DNA from: Deltaproteobacteria bacterium RIFCSPLOWO2_12_FULL_60_19
GTDB lineage: Bacteria > Desulfobacterota > Binatia > UBA9968
Direction: 5' to 3'
Assembly (NCBI GenBank): GCA_001798595.1
Contig: MGSS01000118.1
Span: forward strand, 1 to 47,964
DNA: 47,964 nt
The notes under the pieces are model-generated. The model worked only from the letters and a program-made list of their open reading frames with translations, was not told the origin of the DNA and searched no databases. The first letter of the stretch is position 1; the number at the start of each line of letters is the position of its first letter. Made by a program: the position numbers and the translations under genes. Shown here piece after piece: positions 23,815 through 32,327 of this stretch.

Positions 23815-24889
23815 GTTTCAACGTGCTCAAGGCCACGAGCGCGCAAATAATCGAAACGATCCAAAAACGAACGATGATCTGCGGCTCGGGCCAGCCTTTT
23901 AACTCATAATGGTGGTGGATCGGCGCCATGAGAAAGACCCGCTTGCGCCTGAGCTTGTACGACACCACCTGAAAGATCACCGACAGCGCCTCGATCACGA
24001 AGACTCCGCCGACGATCACCAGAAGAATCTCGTTCTTCGCCGTGACCGCCACGATGCCGAGAGCCGCGCCGAGCGCGAGCGACCCGACGTCCCCCATAAA
24101 CATCTGCGCCGGATAGGTGTTGAACCAGAGAAAGCCCAGGCCCGACGCGACGACCGCGGCGCAGAAAACGCTGAGCTCGCCGACGCCGGCGACGTAGGGA
24201 ATCTGAAGGTAGTCTGCAAATGTTTTGTTACCTGTCAGATAGGTAATGAAAGCGTAGGTCCCCGCGGCGGTCATCACCGGCCCGATCGCCAGACCATCCA
24301 GACCGTCCGTTAGATTGACCGCATTGGACGCTCCGACGATCACCAACGCGGCGAAGGGGATATACCAAAGGCCGAGATCGGGGCGAATATTTTTAAAGAA
24401 GGGAACGCCGAGGACGCTGCTGTATGCCGGCTGGCGGTAGAGGATCGCCACGCCGGCCAGCGCGACGGCGAACTGGAGCACGAGTTTCATCCGGGCCGAG
24501 AGGCCGCGGCTGTTCTTGCGGCTGAGCTTGAGGAAATCGTCTACGAAGCCGATCGTCCCGAAGCCGACGGTCACGAACAAAACCACCGCGATATAGAGAT
24601 TCGCCACGTCGGCCAGCATGACGGTCGCGATCATCAGCGCGAGAATAATCAGCACGCCGCCCATGGTGGGCGTGCCGGCCTTGGCGGCGTGGCTGGCCGG
24701 GCCGTCGTCGCGGATCGGCTGTCCGATCTGCATCGCGGAGAGGGCGCGGATCAGATAGGGGCCTAAAATAAACGAAATCAACAGCGCCATCAGCGCCGCC
24801 ATCGCCGCGCGGAAGGTGATGTAGCGGAAGACGTTGAACGCCGAATACGTTGCGTGCAGCGGGTACAGTAAATAGTACAACAAGGTCAA
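23807..24889 (-). CDS. mraY: Phospho-N-acetylmuramoyl-pentapeptide transferase
   Basis: Integral membrane enzyme making lipid I from UDP-MurNAc-pentapeptide and undecaprenyl phosphate. 360 residues, ten predicted helices. [40 protein letters not shown] (Asp-rich site), [15 protein letters not shown] and [17 protein letters not shown] (the HHH motif) are diagnostic. Starts within the last codons of murF (ATGA overlap). Its stop lies in the repeat array that separates it from murD. Confidence 0.98.
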   Translation of the reverse strand: MTLLYYLLYPLHATYSAFNVFRYITFRAAMAALMALLISFILGPYLIRALSAMQIGQPIRDDGPASHAAKAGTPTMGGVLIILALMIATVMLADVANLYIAVVLFVTVGFGTIGFVDDFLKLSRKNSRGLSARMKLVLQFAVALAGVAILYRQPAYSSVLGVPFFKNIRPDLGLWYIPFAALVIVGASNAVNLTDGLDGLAIGPVMTAAGTYAFITYLTGNKTFADYLQIPYVAGVGELSVFCAAVVASGLGFLWFNTYPAQMFMGDVGSLALGAALGIVAVTAKNEILLVIVGGVFVIEALSVIFQVVSYKLRRKRVFLMAPIHHHYELKGWPEPQIIVRFWIVSIICALVALSTLKLR

Positions 24890-26289
24890 GCTCCGAGTCT
24901 CTTGAGCGCCGCGAGCGCTTTTTCCATCGCCATGCCGCGCGAGCCTTTAAAAAGCAGCCAGTCGCCTCGACTCGCCCGCCAGCGAAGCATGGCGGCGATC
25001 TGCTCGTGGCTTTTGCCGACCGTCACCCGATTTTCGTCCATGCCGGCGCTGAGCGCCCCGGCCCGGACGAAGCGAGCTTGCCGCCCCATAACATAAAGCC
25101 GGTCGATCCGGTGACGGGCTACCTGCCGCCCCAGAGTCCGGTGGCTTTTTTCTGCCGCCCGGCCGAGCTCGAGCATGTCGCCCAGGATCGCTATCTTTTT
25201 TCCGTTCGTTTGAATCGCGCTGAGCGTCTCGATCGCCGCTGCCATCGAAGCGGGATTGGCGTTGTAGGCGTCGTTGATGATCCCAATACCTCGCCAGCTC
25301 CGGATCTCCATCCGCATGGGCAAAGATCCGGCCGCTCCTAAACCGCGCCGTATCGCCGGCAGATCGGCGCCCAAGCCGCGAGCCATCGCCGCCGCACCCA
25401 CGGCGTTGGCGAGATTGTGCGCGCCCCAGAGCTTCATGCGGATCAACTGGCGGCGGCGCCCCGCGCAAAGCGTGAACTCGATTCCTTGAACGCCGCGAAA
25501 TCTCCACCCCTCGCCACGCACCTGGCCGCCTTTTCCAAAAGTGATCTTGCTCCCTCGAAACCGCGCGCCCAACCGCCTCACCCACGGATCGTCCAGGTTG
25601 ACGACTTCAACGCCTTTGCTTTCCACCGAGCGAAAGAGCTCGCCTTTCTCGCGCGCCACTCCGGCCACGCTGCCGAGTCCGGTCAAATGGGCCGGCGCGA
25701 TCGAGGTGATAAGACCCATATCGGGCATTGCAATCCGGCACAGCTCGCGGATCTCTCCGGGAGCGCTCGTCCCCAATTCCAAAACGGCTACTTTCTCCCG
25801 CCCGCTGAGACGCAACAGTGTCAGCGGCAAGCCGACTAAATTGTTGTAGTTGCCCTCCGTCTTCAACACCTTGCCTCTGAGCGATTCTCCGCCGATGGAA
25901 GCATGTTCGAGAATGGCCGCCACCATCTCCTTCGTCGTCGTCTTGCCGTTCGAGCCGGTGATCGCCAAAACCTTGGGCGCAAGCAGCAGGCGGCGATAGC
26001 GCGCCAGATCGCCTAACGCTTTGAGCGTGTCTTTCACCCGGATCACCGCCGCATTTCCCAGCCGAGAGAGCCGCGGCCGCCGGTGGACCACCGCGCAGGC
26101 CGCGCCGCGGCGCGCGGCGTCTTCGACAAACCGGTGTCCATCGAACCGGCTGCCTTTAAGCGCCACAAAGACCGATCCCTTCTTTACCCGATGGGAATCG
26201 GTCACAATCTCGCTAAAAACACTCACCTTGCCTGCTCGCAGAATTTTTCCGCCGGTGGCCAGCAAAATCTCGTCAACGCTCCACGACAT
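24886..26289 (-). CDS. murF: UDP-N-acetylmuramoyl-tripeptide-D-alanyl-D-alanine ligase
   Basis: Adds the D-Ala-D-Ala made by Ddl. 467 residues. [20 protein letters not shown] near 44-63; [20 protein letters not shown] is the P-loop; [13 protein letters not shown] is a MurF-specific motif; [20 protein letters not shown] and [10 protein letters not shown] follow. The C-terminus has [14 protein letters not shown]. Overlaps mraY by 4 nt; 57 nt after murE. Confidence 0.97.
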   Translation of the reverse strand: MSWSVDEILLATGGKILRAGKVSVFSEIVTDSHRVKKGSVFVALKGSRFDGHRFVEDAARRGAACAVVHRRPRLSRLGNAAVIRVKDTLKALGDLARYRRLLLAPKVLAITGSNGKTTTKEMVAAILEHASIGGESLRGKVLKTEGNYNNLVGLPLTLLRLSGREKVAVLELGTSAPGEIRELCRIAMPDMGLITSIAPAHLTGLGSVAGVAREKGELFRSVESKGVEVVNLDDPWVRRLGARFRGSKITFGKGGQVRGEGWRFRGVQGIEFTLCAGRRRQLIRMKLWGAHNLANAVGAAAMARGLGADLPAIRRGLGAAGSLPMRMEIRSWRGIGIINDAYNANPASMAAAIETLSAIQTNGKKIAILGDMLELGRAAEKSHRTLGRQVARHRIDRLYVMGRQARFVRAGALSAGMDENRVTVGKSHEQIAAMLRWRASRGDWLLFKGSRGMAMEKALAALKRLGA

Positions 26290-26317
26290 AATCCAGAAAC
26301 GCTCATTTCCTTGGCTC

Positions 26318-26345
26318 TTTGCGATATGCGCTTTGCGCTTTGCTT
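26318..26345. repeat. Heptad repeats between murE and murF
   Basis: TTTGCGA TATGCGC TTTGCGC TTTGCTT in exact 7-base steps, ending just before the murE stop codon. Single arm only. Confidence 0.6.
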
Positions 26346-26346
26346 C

Positions 26347-27951
26347 CTATTGTTCCGCCAGCCGCGCCAGTTCCTCTCTTGCGACTTCCCGATCGTCGAA
26401 GCGGATCCGCTGCGCGCCCAGGAGCTGATAATCTTCATGCCCCTTGCCCGCGATCAGGATCAGATCGTCGGGCCGCGCGAGCCCGATCGCCGAGCGGATC
26501 GCCGCGCGCCGGTCCGGCTCAATAAAATAGCCTCTTTCCGATTTTAGATTTTGAACCTGTCGTGAGCCCCGTCGAACGATTTTGGATTTTGGGCTCACCA
26601 TCTGAGATTTGAGATCTGAGATTTGAGATTTAGGCATTCCGGCTTGCCTGACGCCGGCTTCGATCTCCGCGATAATCTTGAGCGGCTCTTCACTGCGCGG
26701 GTTGTCCGAGGTGACAACGGCGATATCGCTGAGACGCGCCGCGATCTCTCCCATCATCGGTCGCTTGCCGCGATCGCGGTCGCCGCCGCAGCCGAAGACG
26801 GCGATCAACCGCCCTCGGGTCAGGGGCCGCAGCACTTGCAGCGCTCTTTCCAGGGCGTCCGGCGTATGCGCGTAGTCGACCAGGATGTGAAAGCCGTGAC
26901 GATTCTCGACCCGCTCCAGCCGCCCCGGCACCGAGGCTAATCGTTCAAGCCCCCGCGCGATGGCCTCCGGCTTCAGCCCGAGAGAAAAGCCGGCTGCGGC
27001 CGCGGCCAGAATATTTTCCAGATTGGCCGAGCCGATGAGCCGCGAAGAAAAACCGAGCGTCCCGTCGCCCAATTGGATTTTTCCTCTTAATCCGTCGACC
27101 TCCCCTGCGACGCTCAGCGGATGGACGTCCCACTCGCGGTCGTGGCCGTAACTCACCGCCGTGAGGCCGCGGCCCCGCACCCGTTCCAGCAGCTCGCGCC
27201 CCTTCGCGTCTCCGCCGTGAATGACGGCGGTTTTTTTGCTCTTGCAACTGGCCGGCAGACAATCCAAAAAGAGCCTGCTCTTGGCGGCGAAGTAGCGCTC
27301 CATATCGCCGTGAAAATCGAGATGATCCCGCGTCAGGTTGGTGAAGATAGCGGTGTCGAAGTCGAGTCCGGCGACCCGCTCAAGCTCCAGCGCATGCGAG
27401 GAGACTTCCATCGCCACGGCCTGCACCCCCGAGTCGGCCATCTCCCTCAAGAGAGCCTCAAGATCGACCGATTCCGGCGTTGTATGCGGCGCCGGCAGCG
27501 CGCGGTCGCCGGAGCGGTAGCTGCCGAAGCGGTAGTTGATGGTCCCGATCACGCCCGTAAGCATCCCGGCGGCCCTGAAGATCGACTCCAGGAGATAGGT
27601 GATCGTGGTCTTGCCATTGGTTCCGGTCACCCCCGCGAGCAGCAGGCCCCGGCTGGGATGGCCGTAGAATCGGGCCGCCCAGAGAGCCATGGCGCGCCGG
27701 ACGTTTGGCACGCGTATCCAGGCGATTTCCGGAGAGGGCGCGATCTTTCGCTCGACCACCACCGCGGCGGCGCCGCGCGCCAACGCGTCGGTGATGAAAT
27801 CGTGGCCATCCATCGCCAGGCCCGGCACGGCGAAAAAAACATCGCCCCGCTTCACCGTCCGCGAGTCGTACACCAAACCGGTGATGATCTGCTCCAGGTC
27901 TCCGCCCGTCTCCTCGACCTCCTTTTTCTCGAACAGCTCGCTCAACCGCAT
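26347..27951 (-). CDS. murE: UDP-MurNAc-tripeptide synthetase (meso-diaminopimelate-adding)
   Basis: Adds the third stem-peptide residue. 534 residues, longer than the usual 480-500. GVTGTNGKTTITYLLESIF is the P-loop; NLTRDHLDFHGDMERY; VDYAHTPDALERAL; SDNPRSEEPLKII holds the DNPR motif that selects meso-diaminopimelate; the last motif is LIAGKGHEDYQ. The extra length comes from about 34 residues (439-472, reading PKSQISDLKSQ and so on) encoded by GAGATTT-type heptad repeats at 26536-26637, placed in frame in the C-terminal domain between EIEAGVRQAG and GYFIEPDRRAAI. The rest of the enzyme looks intact. Follows ftsI at 5 nt. Confidence 0.96.
   Translation of the reverse strand: MRLSELFEKKEVEETGGDLEQIITGLVYDSRTVKRGDVFFAVPGLAMDGHDFITDALARGAAAVVVERKIAPSPEIAWIRVPNVRRAMALWAARFYGHPSRGLLLAGVTGTNGKTTITYLLESIFRAAGMLTGVIGTINYRFGSYRSGDRALPAPHTTPESVDLEALLREMADSGVQAVAMEVSSHALELERVAGLDFDTAIFTNLTRDHLDFHGDMERYFAAKSRLFLDCLPASCKSKKTAVIHGGDAKGRELLERVRGRGLTAVSYGHDREWDVHPLSVAGEVDGLRGKIQLGDGTLGFSSRLIGSANLENILAAAAAGFSLGLKPEAIARGLERLASVPGRLERVENRHGFHILVDYAHTPDALERALQVLRPLTRGRLIAVFGCGGDRDRGKRPMMGEIAARLSDIAVVTSDNPRSEEPLKIIAEIEAGVRQAGMPKSQISDLKSQMVSPKSKIVRRGSRQVQNLKSERGYFIEPDRRAAIRSAIGLARPDDLILIAGKGHEDYQLLGAQRIRFDDREVAREELARLAEQ
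26536..26637. repeat. Heptad repeat array inside murE
   Basis: On the plus strand GATTTTA GATTTTG, GATTTTG GATTTTG, then CTGAGAT TTGAGAT CTGAGAT TTGAGAT. A central piece CTGTCGTGAGCCCCGTCGAA resembles the REP-like core found elsewhere. The total of about 102 bases is a multiple of three, so the frame is kept. Confidence 0.85.
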
Positions 27952-27956
27952 CGCCG

Positions 27957-29915
27957 CTAGCCTTGCAGGTTGAGAGTCAGCGCCCCGATTTTTGCCGCAT
28001 TAGCTCCGGCCGACGGCGACTGTTCCACAACATAGCCCGTGCCGCGCAACTCGACTCTCAGCTTCAGCTCCCTGGCCTTCGCCACCGCCTCGCGCAGGCT
28101 GAGGCCGACGAAATCCGGGACTTCGGACGCGCCATCGGCCTTCTGGCCGACCGGTCCGCTCTTGCGCTCGAGCTGCGGCGCCGCGCTCTCCCGGGAGACC
28201 GGCGAGGGTTGAGAGTCGAGCTTGTCCGGCGCGACGCCGAGACGCCGCAAAGCACCGCCGGCGATGGCGCGGAAGGCGGGCGCCGCGACCACGCCGCCGT
28301 AAACATTGACTTCGGGCTCGTCGATGATCACCAGCATGACAAGCCTCGGGTCGTCCGCGGGGGCAAAACCGATGAAAGAGGCGACTCTTTTCTTCGCGGC
28401 GTAGCCGCCTCTCACCTGATCGGCCTTCTGGGCCGTGCCGGTCTTGCCGGCAACCTCAAATCCGTCCACGGCGGCCATCCCTCCGGTGCCGCCCCCGCCC
28501 ACCACTCCTTTGAGAATGTTCGTCATCGACCGGGCCGTTTTTTCGGAGACCACGCGCCTGACCACTCGAGGCTGATTCTCCCATAGCACCTGCCCATCGG
28601 GGCCGAAAGCGCGGCGCACGATAAACGGCCGCATTAGTATGCCTCCGTTGGCGATCGCCGCGTAGGCCATCGCCAGCTGGACCGGAGTCACCGAGATCCC
28701 CTGCCCGAACGAGTGCGTGGCAAGATCGATCGGCGCCCATTTGTCCACGGGACGGACGAGCCCCGGCGGCTCGCCGGGAAGGTCGATGCCCGTCGGCCGC
28801 CCGAACCCGAATTTTTCGATGTATTTGAAGTAGCGTTGCTTGTTGAGCTTCTCCGCAACTTTGGTCGCGCCGATGTTGCTGGAATGCTGTATGATCTTCG
28901 AGAACGGGAGCCAGCCGTAGGCGTGAGAGTCATGAATCACTTTTCCGGCGAAGGGATACTTGCCGTTTTCGCAAAAGAAGAGATCGTCCTGGCTGACGAC
29001 TCCCTCCTCCAGCGCGGCCGCGGCAAGAACCGCCTTAAAGGTGGATCCCGGCTCGAAGCTGTCGGTGACCGCGCGGTTGCGCCGCTGTTGCGCCGCTTGC
29101 GCGGTGAAATTATTGGGATTGAAAAAAGGATAGTTCGCCAGCGCTAAAATTTCTCCGGTGAACGGCTCCACGACCACGGCGATGCCGCCCTTCGCGCGAT
29201 ACTTTACAGCCACCGCCTCCAATTCCTTTTCGGCAAGGTGCTGGATGGAGGTGTCGAGCGTCAGTTGAATATCCGATCCCGGCGGAATTCTCAGTTCCTC
29301 CACGCCCTGAACGAGAACGCGGCGGCCCAAAGCATCCCGCTCGACCCGAGACGAGCCGCTCTCTCCACGGAGAACAGCATCATAGTGCAGCTCGACCCCT
29401 TCAAGGGCCTGCGAATCCCGGCCCACAAAGCCTATAACATGCCCGGCGAGTTGGCCCTGCGGGTAATACCGGTCCGGCTCAGGGTAGATCTCTACGCCGT
29501 CGATATTCAGCGCCTCCACGCGCTCGGCCTCTTTCGGCGTCACTTTCCGCTTGAGCCAGACGAACGGTTTGTTCGAGTTGAGCCGGCGCGAGACCTCCGA
29601 GACTTCCATGCCGAGGATCTGCGCCAGCGCATGTCCGGCGGCTTCCGCTCCCTTGAGACGCTGCGGGCGAACATAGACCGATTGGCCTTCCAGGCTCAAC
29701 GCGAGCGGCTCGGCGGAGCGATCGAGGATCGTTCCCCGCTTCGGCTGGATGACCAATTCCTTGAGGTGCTGCCGCTCACCCAGCCGCTTGAGCTTGGCGC
29801 CCTCCAGGATCTGAAGCTGGAACGCGCGCAGGCCGAGGACGATGAACAAAGCGATGAAAAACAGCCCCGCCGCCGTGAGCCGGGATCTTATCCCGGTAGT
29901 CGATGAACGCTTCAT
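27957..29915 (-). CDS. ftsI: Class B penicillin-binding protein (FtsI/PBP3) with PASTA domain
   Basis: Septal peptidoglycan transpeptidase paired with FtsW. 652 residues. One N-terminal membrane helix (about 16-36), a dimerisation/pedestal domain from QPKRGTILDRS, and a transpeptidase domain with STFK (Ser291), SSN (345-347) and KTG (Lys491). A single PASTA domain occupies about 590-652 (VPDFVGLSLREAVAKARELK ... VEQSPSAGA). PASTA on a dcw-encoded PBP is usual in Gram-positive bacteria and several deeper diderm groups, not in E. coli. Overlaps ftsL by 4 nt. Confidence 0.96.
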   Translation of the reverse strand: MKRSSTTGIRSRLTAAGLFFIALFIVLGLRAFQLQILEGAKLKRLGERQHLKELVIQPKRGTILDRSAEPLALSLEGQSVYVRPQRLKGAEAAGHALAQILGMEVSEVSRRLNSNKPFVWLKRKVTPKEAERVEALNIDGVEIYPEPDRYYPQGQLAGHVIGFVGRDSQALEGVELHYDAVLRGESGSSRVERDALGRRVLVQGVEELRIPPGSDIQLTLDTSIQHLAEKELEAVAVKYRAKGGIAVVVEPFTGEILALANYPFFNPNNFTAQAAQQRRNRAVTDSFEPGSTFKAVLAAAALEEGVVSQDDLFFCENGKYPFAGKVIHDSHAYGWLPFSKIIQHSSNIGATKVAEKLNKQRYFKYIEKFGFGRPTGIDLPGEPPGLVRPVDKWAPIDLATHSFGQGISVTPVQLAMAYAAIANGGILMRPFIVRRAFGPDGQVLWENQPRVVRRVVSEKTARSMTNILKGVVGGGGTGGMAAVDGFEVAGKTGTAQKADQVRGGYAAKKRVASFIGFAPADDPRLVMLVIIDEPEVNVYGGVVAAPAFRAIAGGALRRLGVAPDKLDSQPSPVSRESAAPQLERKSGPVGQKADGASEVPDFVGLSLREAVAKARELKLRVELRGTGYVVEQSPSAGANAAKIGALTLNLQG

Positions 29916-30259
29916 GGTAAAATCACCACCTGTCCGGTCGCCGGCTCGACCATGCCCAGCCGCGAGCGCACCGTCGCCGCCAAACGCTCCGGCGAGGTAA
30001 GCGTCGCCAACTCGACCTTGAGTTCTCTATTTTCCTGTTCAAGTTGATTTTGCAGCTTGCTGGTAGTCGATAGCTCGTAGCCCAGGTGCACCACCTGTAG
30101 TCTCAGCCAGACATGCGCGAGCGCGAACAGCACCAGGCCGCACCCGACCAACACGATAGGCATAAACGCGACCCTGTCTCTGGCGACTCGCGCGGTCTTC
30201 GCCCGGCGCTGTTTGAAGAAACCAAGCCCCGCCAGGGCCTTGCTTGCGGCAACCGCCAT
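29912..30259 (-). CDS. ftsL: Cell division protein FtsL-like
   Basis: Small bitopic divisome protein. 115 residues from ATG 30259, with AGGAG 8 nt upstream. Basic N-terminus, a membrane helix at about 33-52 (MPIVLVGCGLVLFALAHVWL) and a coiled-coil stretch LQNQLEQENRELKVELATL, then SPERLAATVRSRLGMVEP, the usual FtsL/DivIC ending. Sequence identity in this family is low; position between rsmH and ftsI supports the call. The frame is open to 30334 inside rsmH. Confidence 0.85.
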   Translation of the reverse strand: MAVAASKALAGLGFFKQRRAKTARVARDRVAFMPIVLVGCGLVLFALAHVWLRLQVVHLGYELSTTSKLQNQLEQENRELKVELATLTSPERLAATVRSRLGMVEPATGQVVILP

Positions 30260-30269
30260 ATTCGCGCTC

Positions 30270-31175
30270 CTAGAACCGTTCCACAGCCCGGAGCTTCGCC
30301 GAGCGGGCCCTGGGGTTTTGTTCCAACTCTGCATCCAAAGCGGTCAGCGGCGCGGAGGTCAGGCTTTTCACTTTCCGGCTCCAGCCGCAGCGGCAAACCG
30401 GGGCTCGCGGCGGGCAGAGGCAGCTTTGGCTCCACTTGCGAAACGCCCGCTTGACCAGGCGATCTTCCAGGGAGTGAAACGAAATCACCACCATCCGCCC
30501 CTGGGGAGCCAGCAGCTCATAGCCGTCTTGCAGGAAGCCATCGAGATTCTCCAACTCGCGATTCACGGCGATCCTCAATGCCTGGAAGGTCCGGGTCGCC
30601 GGATGCGTGCGGCCGGGCCGGCAGCCGACAGCTCGCGCCACCAGATCGGCCAGCTCTTTCGTCGTGGCAATTTTTTTGCGCTGACGCCCCGCTTCGATCG
30701 CCGCGGCGATCCGCCGCGCCCGCGGCTCCTCTCCGTAATCCCGCAGGATCCGCGTCAACTCGAATACGGGGTAGCCGTTGACGATCTCTCCGGCATCGAG
30801 CGCCTGCCGCCGGTCCATCCGCATGTCCAGCCTGCCCTCCAGGTTGAAGCTGAAACCGCGTTCCGCGGAATCGACATGATGCGAGGAGAGGCCGAGATCG
30901 ACCAGGACGCCGTCCACCGGACCCCAACCGATTTCTGCCAACACCATCTTCGCCTCGCGGAAATTCGCCCGGCGAACGACCAGCCGCTCGCCGAACCGTT
31001 TTAATCTCTCCTGAGCCGCCGCGATCGCCTCCTCATCCCAGTCCAACCCCAGCACCGTTCCGTCGGGACTGCTCAATTCCAGAATTCTCTCGCTGTGACC
31101 TCCGCCTCCGAGCGTGCAATCAACGTACCGCTTGTGCGGCCCGGGCCGCAGGAGATCCACAACCTCCCCGGCCAT
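30270..31175 (-). CDS. rsmH: 16S rRNA m4C1402 methyltransferase RsmH (MraW)
   Basis: Methylates N4 of C1402 in the ribosomal P site using S-adenosylmethionine. 301 residues from ATG 31175: YVDCTLGGGGHSERIL is the SAM motif, GVLVDLGLSSHHVDSAERGF and PATRTFQALRIAVNRELENL are typical, and VVISFHSLEDRLVKRAFRKW is the classic signature. The normal N-terminal motif HxPVM..EV is encoded as IHAPVMAGEVV starting before this ATG. The true start is probably ATT 31208, inside the STAS gene's end with GGTGAGGG upstream. No ATG/GTG/TTG is available there. Confidence 0.95.
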   Translation of the reverse strand: MAGEVVDLLRPGPHKRYVDCTLGGGGHSERILELSSPDGTVLGLDWDEEAIAAAQERLKRFGERLVVRRANFREAKMVLAEIGWGPVDGVLVDLGLSSHHVDSAERGFSFNLEGRLDMRMDRRQALDAGEIVNGYPVFELTRILRDYGEEPRARRIAAAIEAGRQRKKIATTKELADLVARAVGCRPGRTHPATRTFQALRIAVNRELENLDGFLQDGYELLAPQGRMVVISFHSLEDRLVKRAFRKWSQSCLCPPRAPVCRCGWSRKVKSLTSAPLTALDAELEQNPRARSAKLRAVERF

Positions 31176-31198
31176 GACCGGCGCATGGATGTAAGCCG

Positions 31199-31561
31199 CT
31201 AATGAAATGTGCCCTCACCTTCCCAGTCGTCGTCGAAGCTGTCGATCGCGTCTTCGAGCGTCATGTATTCCTCAAAAAACCGGTCCATCCCGACCACCCG
31301 GAAAATATCGCGCACGTAAGGCGTCATCCCGGCGAGTTTCAAGTCGCCGTTTAAGTTTCTGAGGACCCTCAGGCGCTCCAGAAGAACCCCGATGCTGAGG
31401 TAGTTGATGTGATCGACGCTTCTCAGGTTGAGCACGACTTTGGTCTGCTCCCGGTCGATCAGCGAGCCAATGACATCTTTGATCCTGATCATCTCCCGGA
31501 AGTCGATGTCGCCGCTGATATCGATCACCGAGACGTCTTGGATCATTTTTCGCTCCATCAT
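31199..31561 (-). CDS. STAS-domain protein (anti-sigma factor antagonist-like)
   Basis: 120 residues forming one STAS domain: VSVIDISGDIDFREMIRIKD, KVVLNLRSVDHINYLSIGVL, then LRNLNGDLKLAGMTPYVRDI. In SpoIIAA/RsbV the phosphorylated Ser lies in DSSG; here the equivalent is YLSIG with Ser56. A Glu/Asp-rich tail (FDDDWEGEGTFH) ends it. It is set between mraZ and rsmH, where no gene is usual, on the same strand with AGGAGAG before ATG 31561. Likely partner-switching regulator; no anti-sigma kinase is in the window. Confidence 0.85.
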   Translation of the reverse strand: MMERKMIQDVSVIDISGDIDFREMIRIKDVIGSLIDREQTKVVLNLRSVDHINYLSIGVLLERLRVLRNLNGDLKLAGMTPYVRDIFRVVGMDRFFEEYMTLEDAIDSFDDDWEGEGTFH

Positions 31562-31622
31562 TCGTTCTCTCCTTTGGGCCGCCTGCCCTCGTGAGGCCGG
31601 GCCGCCCGATTGATGGTTAGAC

Positions 31623-32075
31623 TCAGAGCCCCAGATCGCCCAGGAAATCGGGCTCCTGCATCAGCTTCTCCTCCGCCTCCGTGAAGACCTTCTTCCAGGC
31701 CTCGCTGTCCCAGACACGGAACTTGTCGAGCGCCGAGACGACAACCACGTCTTTTTTAAGGTTCGCGTATTGACGGAGCATCGGCGGGATGAGAATGCGC
31801 CCGTGCGGGTCCAAGGAACACTCGTGCGCGCCGCCGAGGTAGTAGTTCTGAAACAGCACCATGCGCCGCTCGAACTTGGGCCGCTTGCGGATCTCCTCCT
31901 CGAAGCGCAGCCACTCGTCGAGTGGATAGACGTCGAGACATCGTGTAGAATCGATCACGAAGTTGGTGATCACGATGCGATCGTCGCCCTTGCTCGAGAG
32001 CACCTCGCGAAACTTGGCCGGGATGCTCATGCGCCCTTTGGGGTCGAGAGTATGTTCGTGACTGCCTCGAAACAT
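31623..32075 (-). CDS. mraZ: Transcriptional regulator MraZ
   Basis: DNA-binding regulator of the dcw cluster. 150 residues with two AbrB-like halves: HTLDPKGRMSIPAKFRE near 7-23 and CSLDPHGRILIPPMLRQYAN near 85-104. MraZ proteins form ring oligomers that bind TGGG-type direct repeats before their own gene and in E. coli repress it. Matching boxes lie 35-49 nt upstream of the ATG. First gene of the 16-gene cluster. No strong ribosome site before ATG 32075. Confidence 0.95.
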   Translation of the reverse strand: MFRGSHEHTLDPKGRMSIPAKFREVLSSKGDDRIVITNFVIDSTRCLDVYPLDEWLRFEEEIRKRPKFERRMVLFQNYYLGGAHECSLDPHGRILIPPMLRQYANLKKDVVVVSALDKFRVWDSEAWKKVFTEAEEKLMQEPDFLGDLGL

Positions 32076-32109
32076 ATTTGCTATCTTTGTCTAAACTTAT
32101 GGGAAACTA

Positions 32110-32164
32110 TCCCACTTTATCCCACTTAGTGGCCACTTATAGCCCCGCAGAAAGCGTCTGTCAA
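32110..32164 (-). promoter_or_regulatory. dcw promoter with MraZ boxes
   Basis: On the minus strand TTGACA (32159-32164), a 17-bp spacer and TATAAG (32136-32141), a near-consensus promoter. Downstream are two TGGGA boxes (32120-32124 and 32110-32114) repeated at 10 bp, with a weaker TGGCC before them. The spacing equals that known for MraZ operators. The start of transcription would be near 32129. Confidence 0.85.
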
Positions 32165-32327
32165 TAGAAAAATTGGACCTCGCGAAAGGCCTAAGAGGCC
32201 CCTTTCTATAGCAAACACAACATGTTGGGTTCGCCTGCGGATTTCCAACAGGCTATCACAAGATATAGACGGAAAGTTTTGAAGGGGAATGGCTTAACGC
32301 CGGGTGGAGCGCAACGAAGCGGCGAGC
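32165..32327. other. Gap between rnpB and the mraZ promoter
   Basis: No gene. A hairpin GAAAGG...CCTTTC lies at about 32184-32207, downstream of rnpB in its direction; it lacks an immediate T-tract, so its role in ending rnpB is uncertain. Confidence 0.4.
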
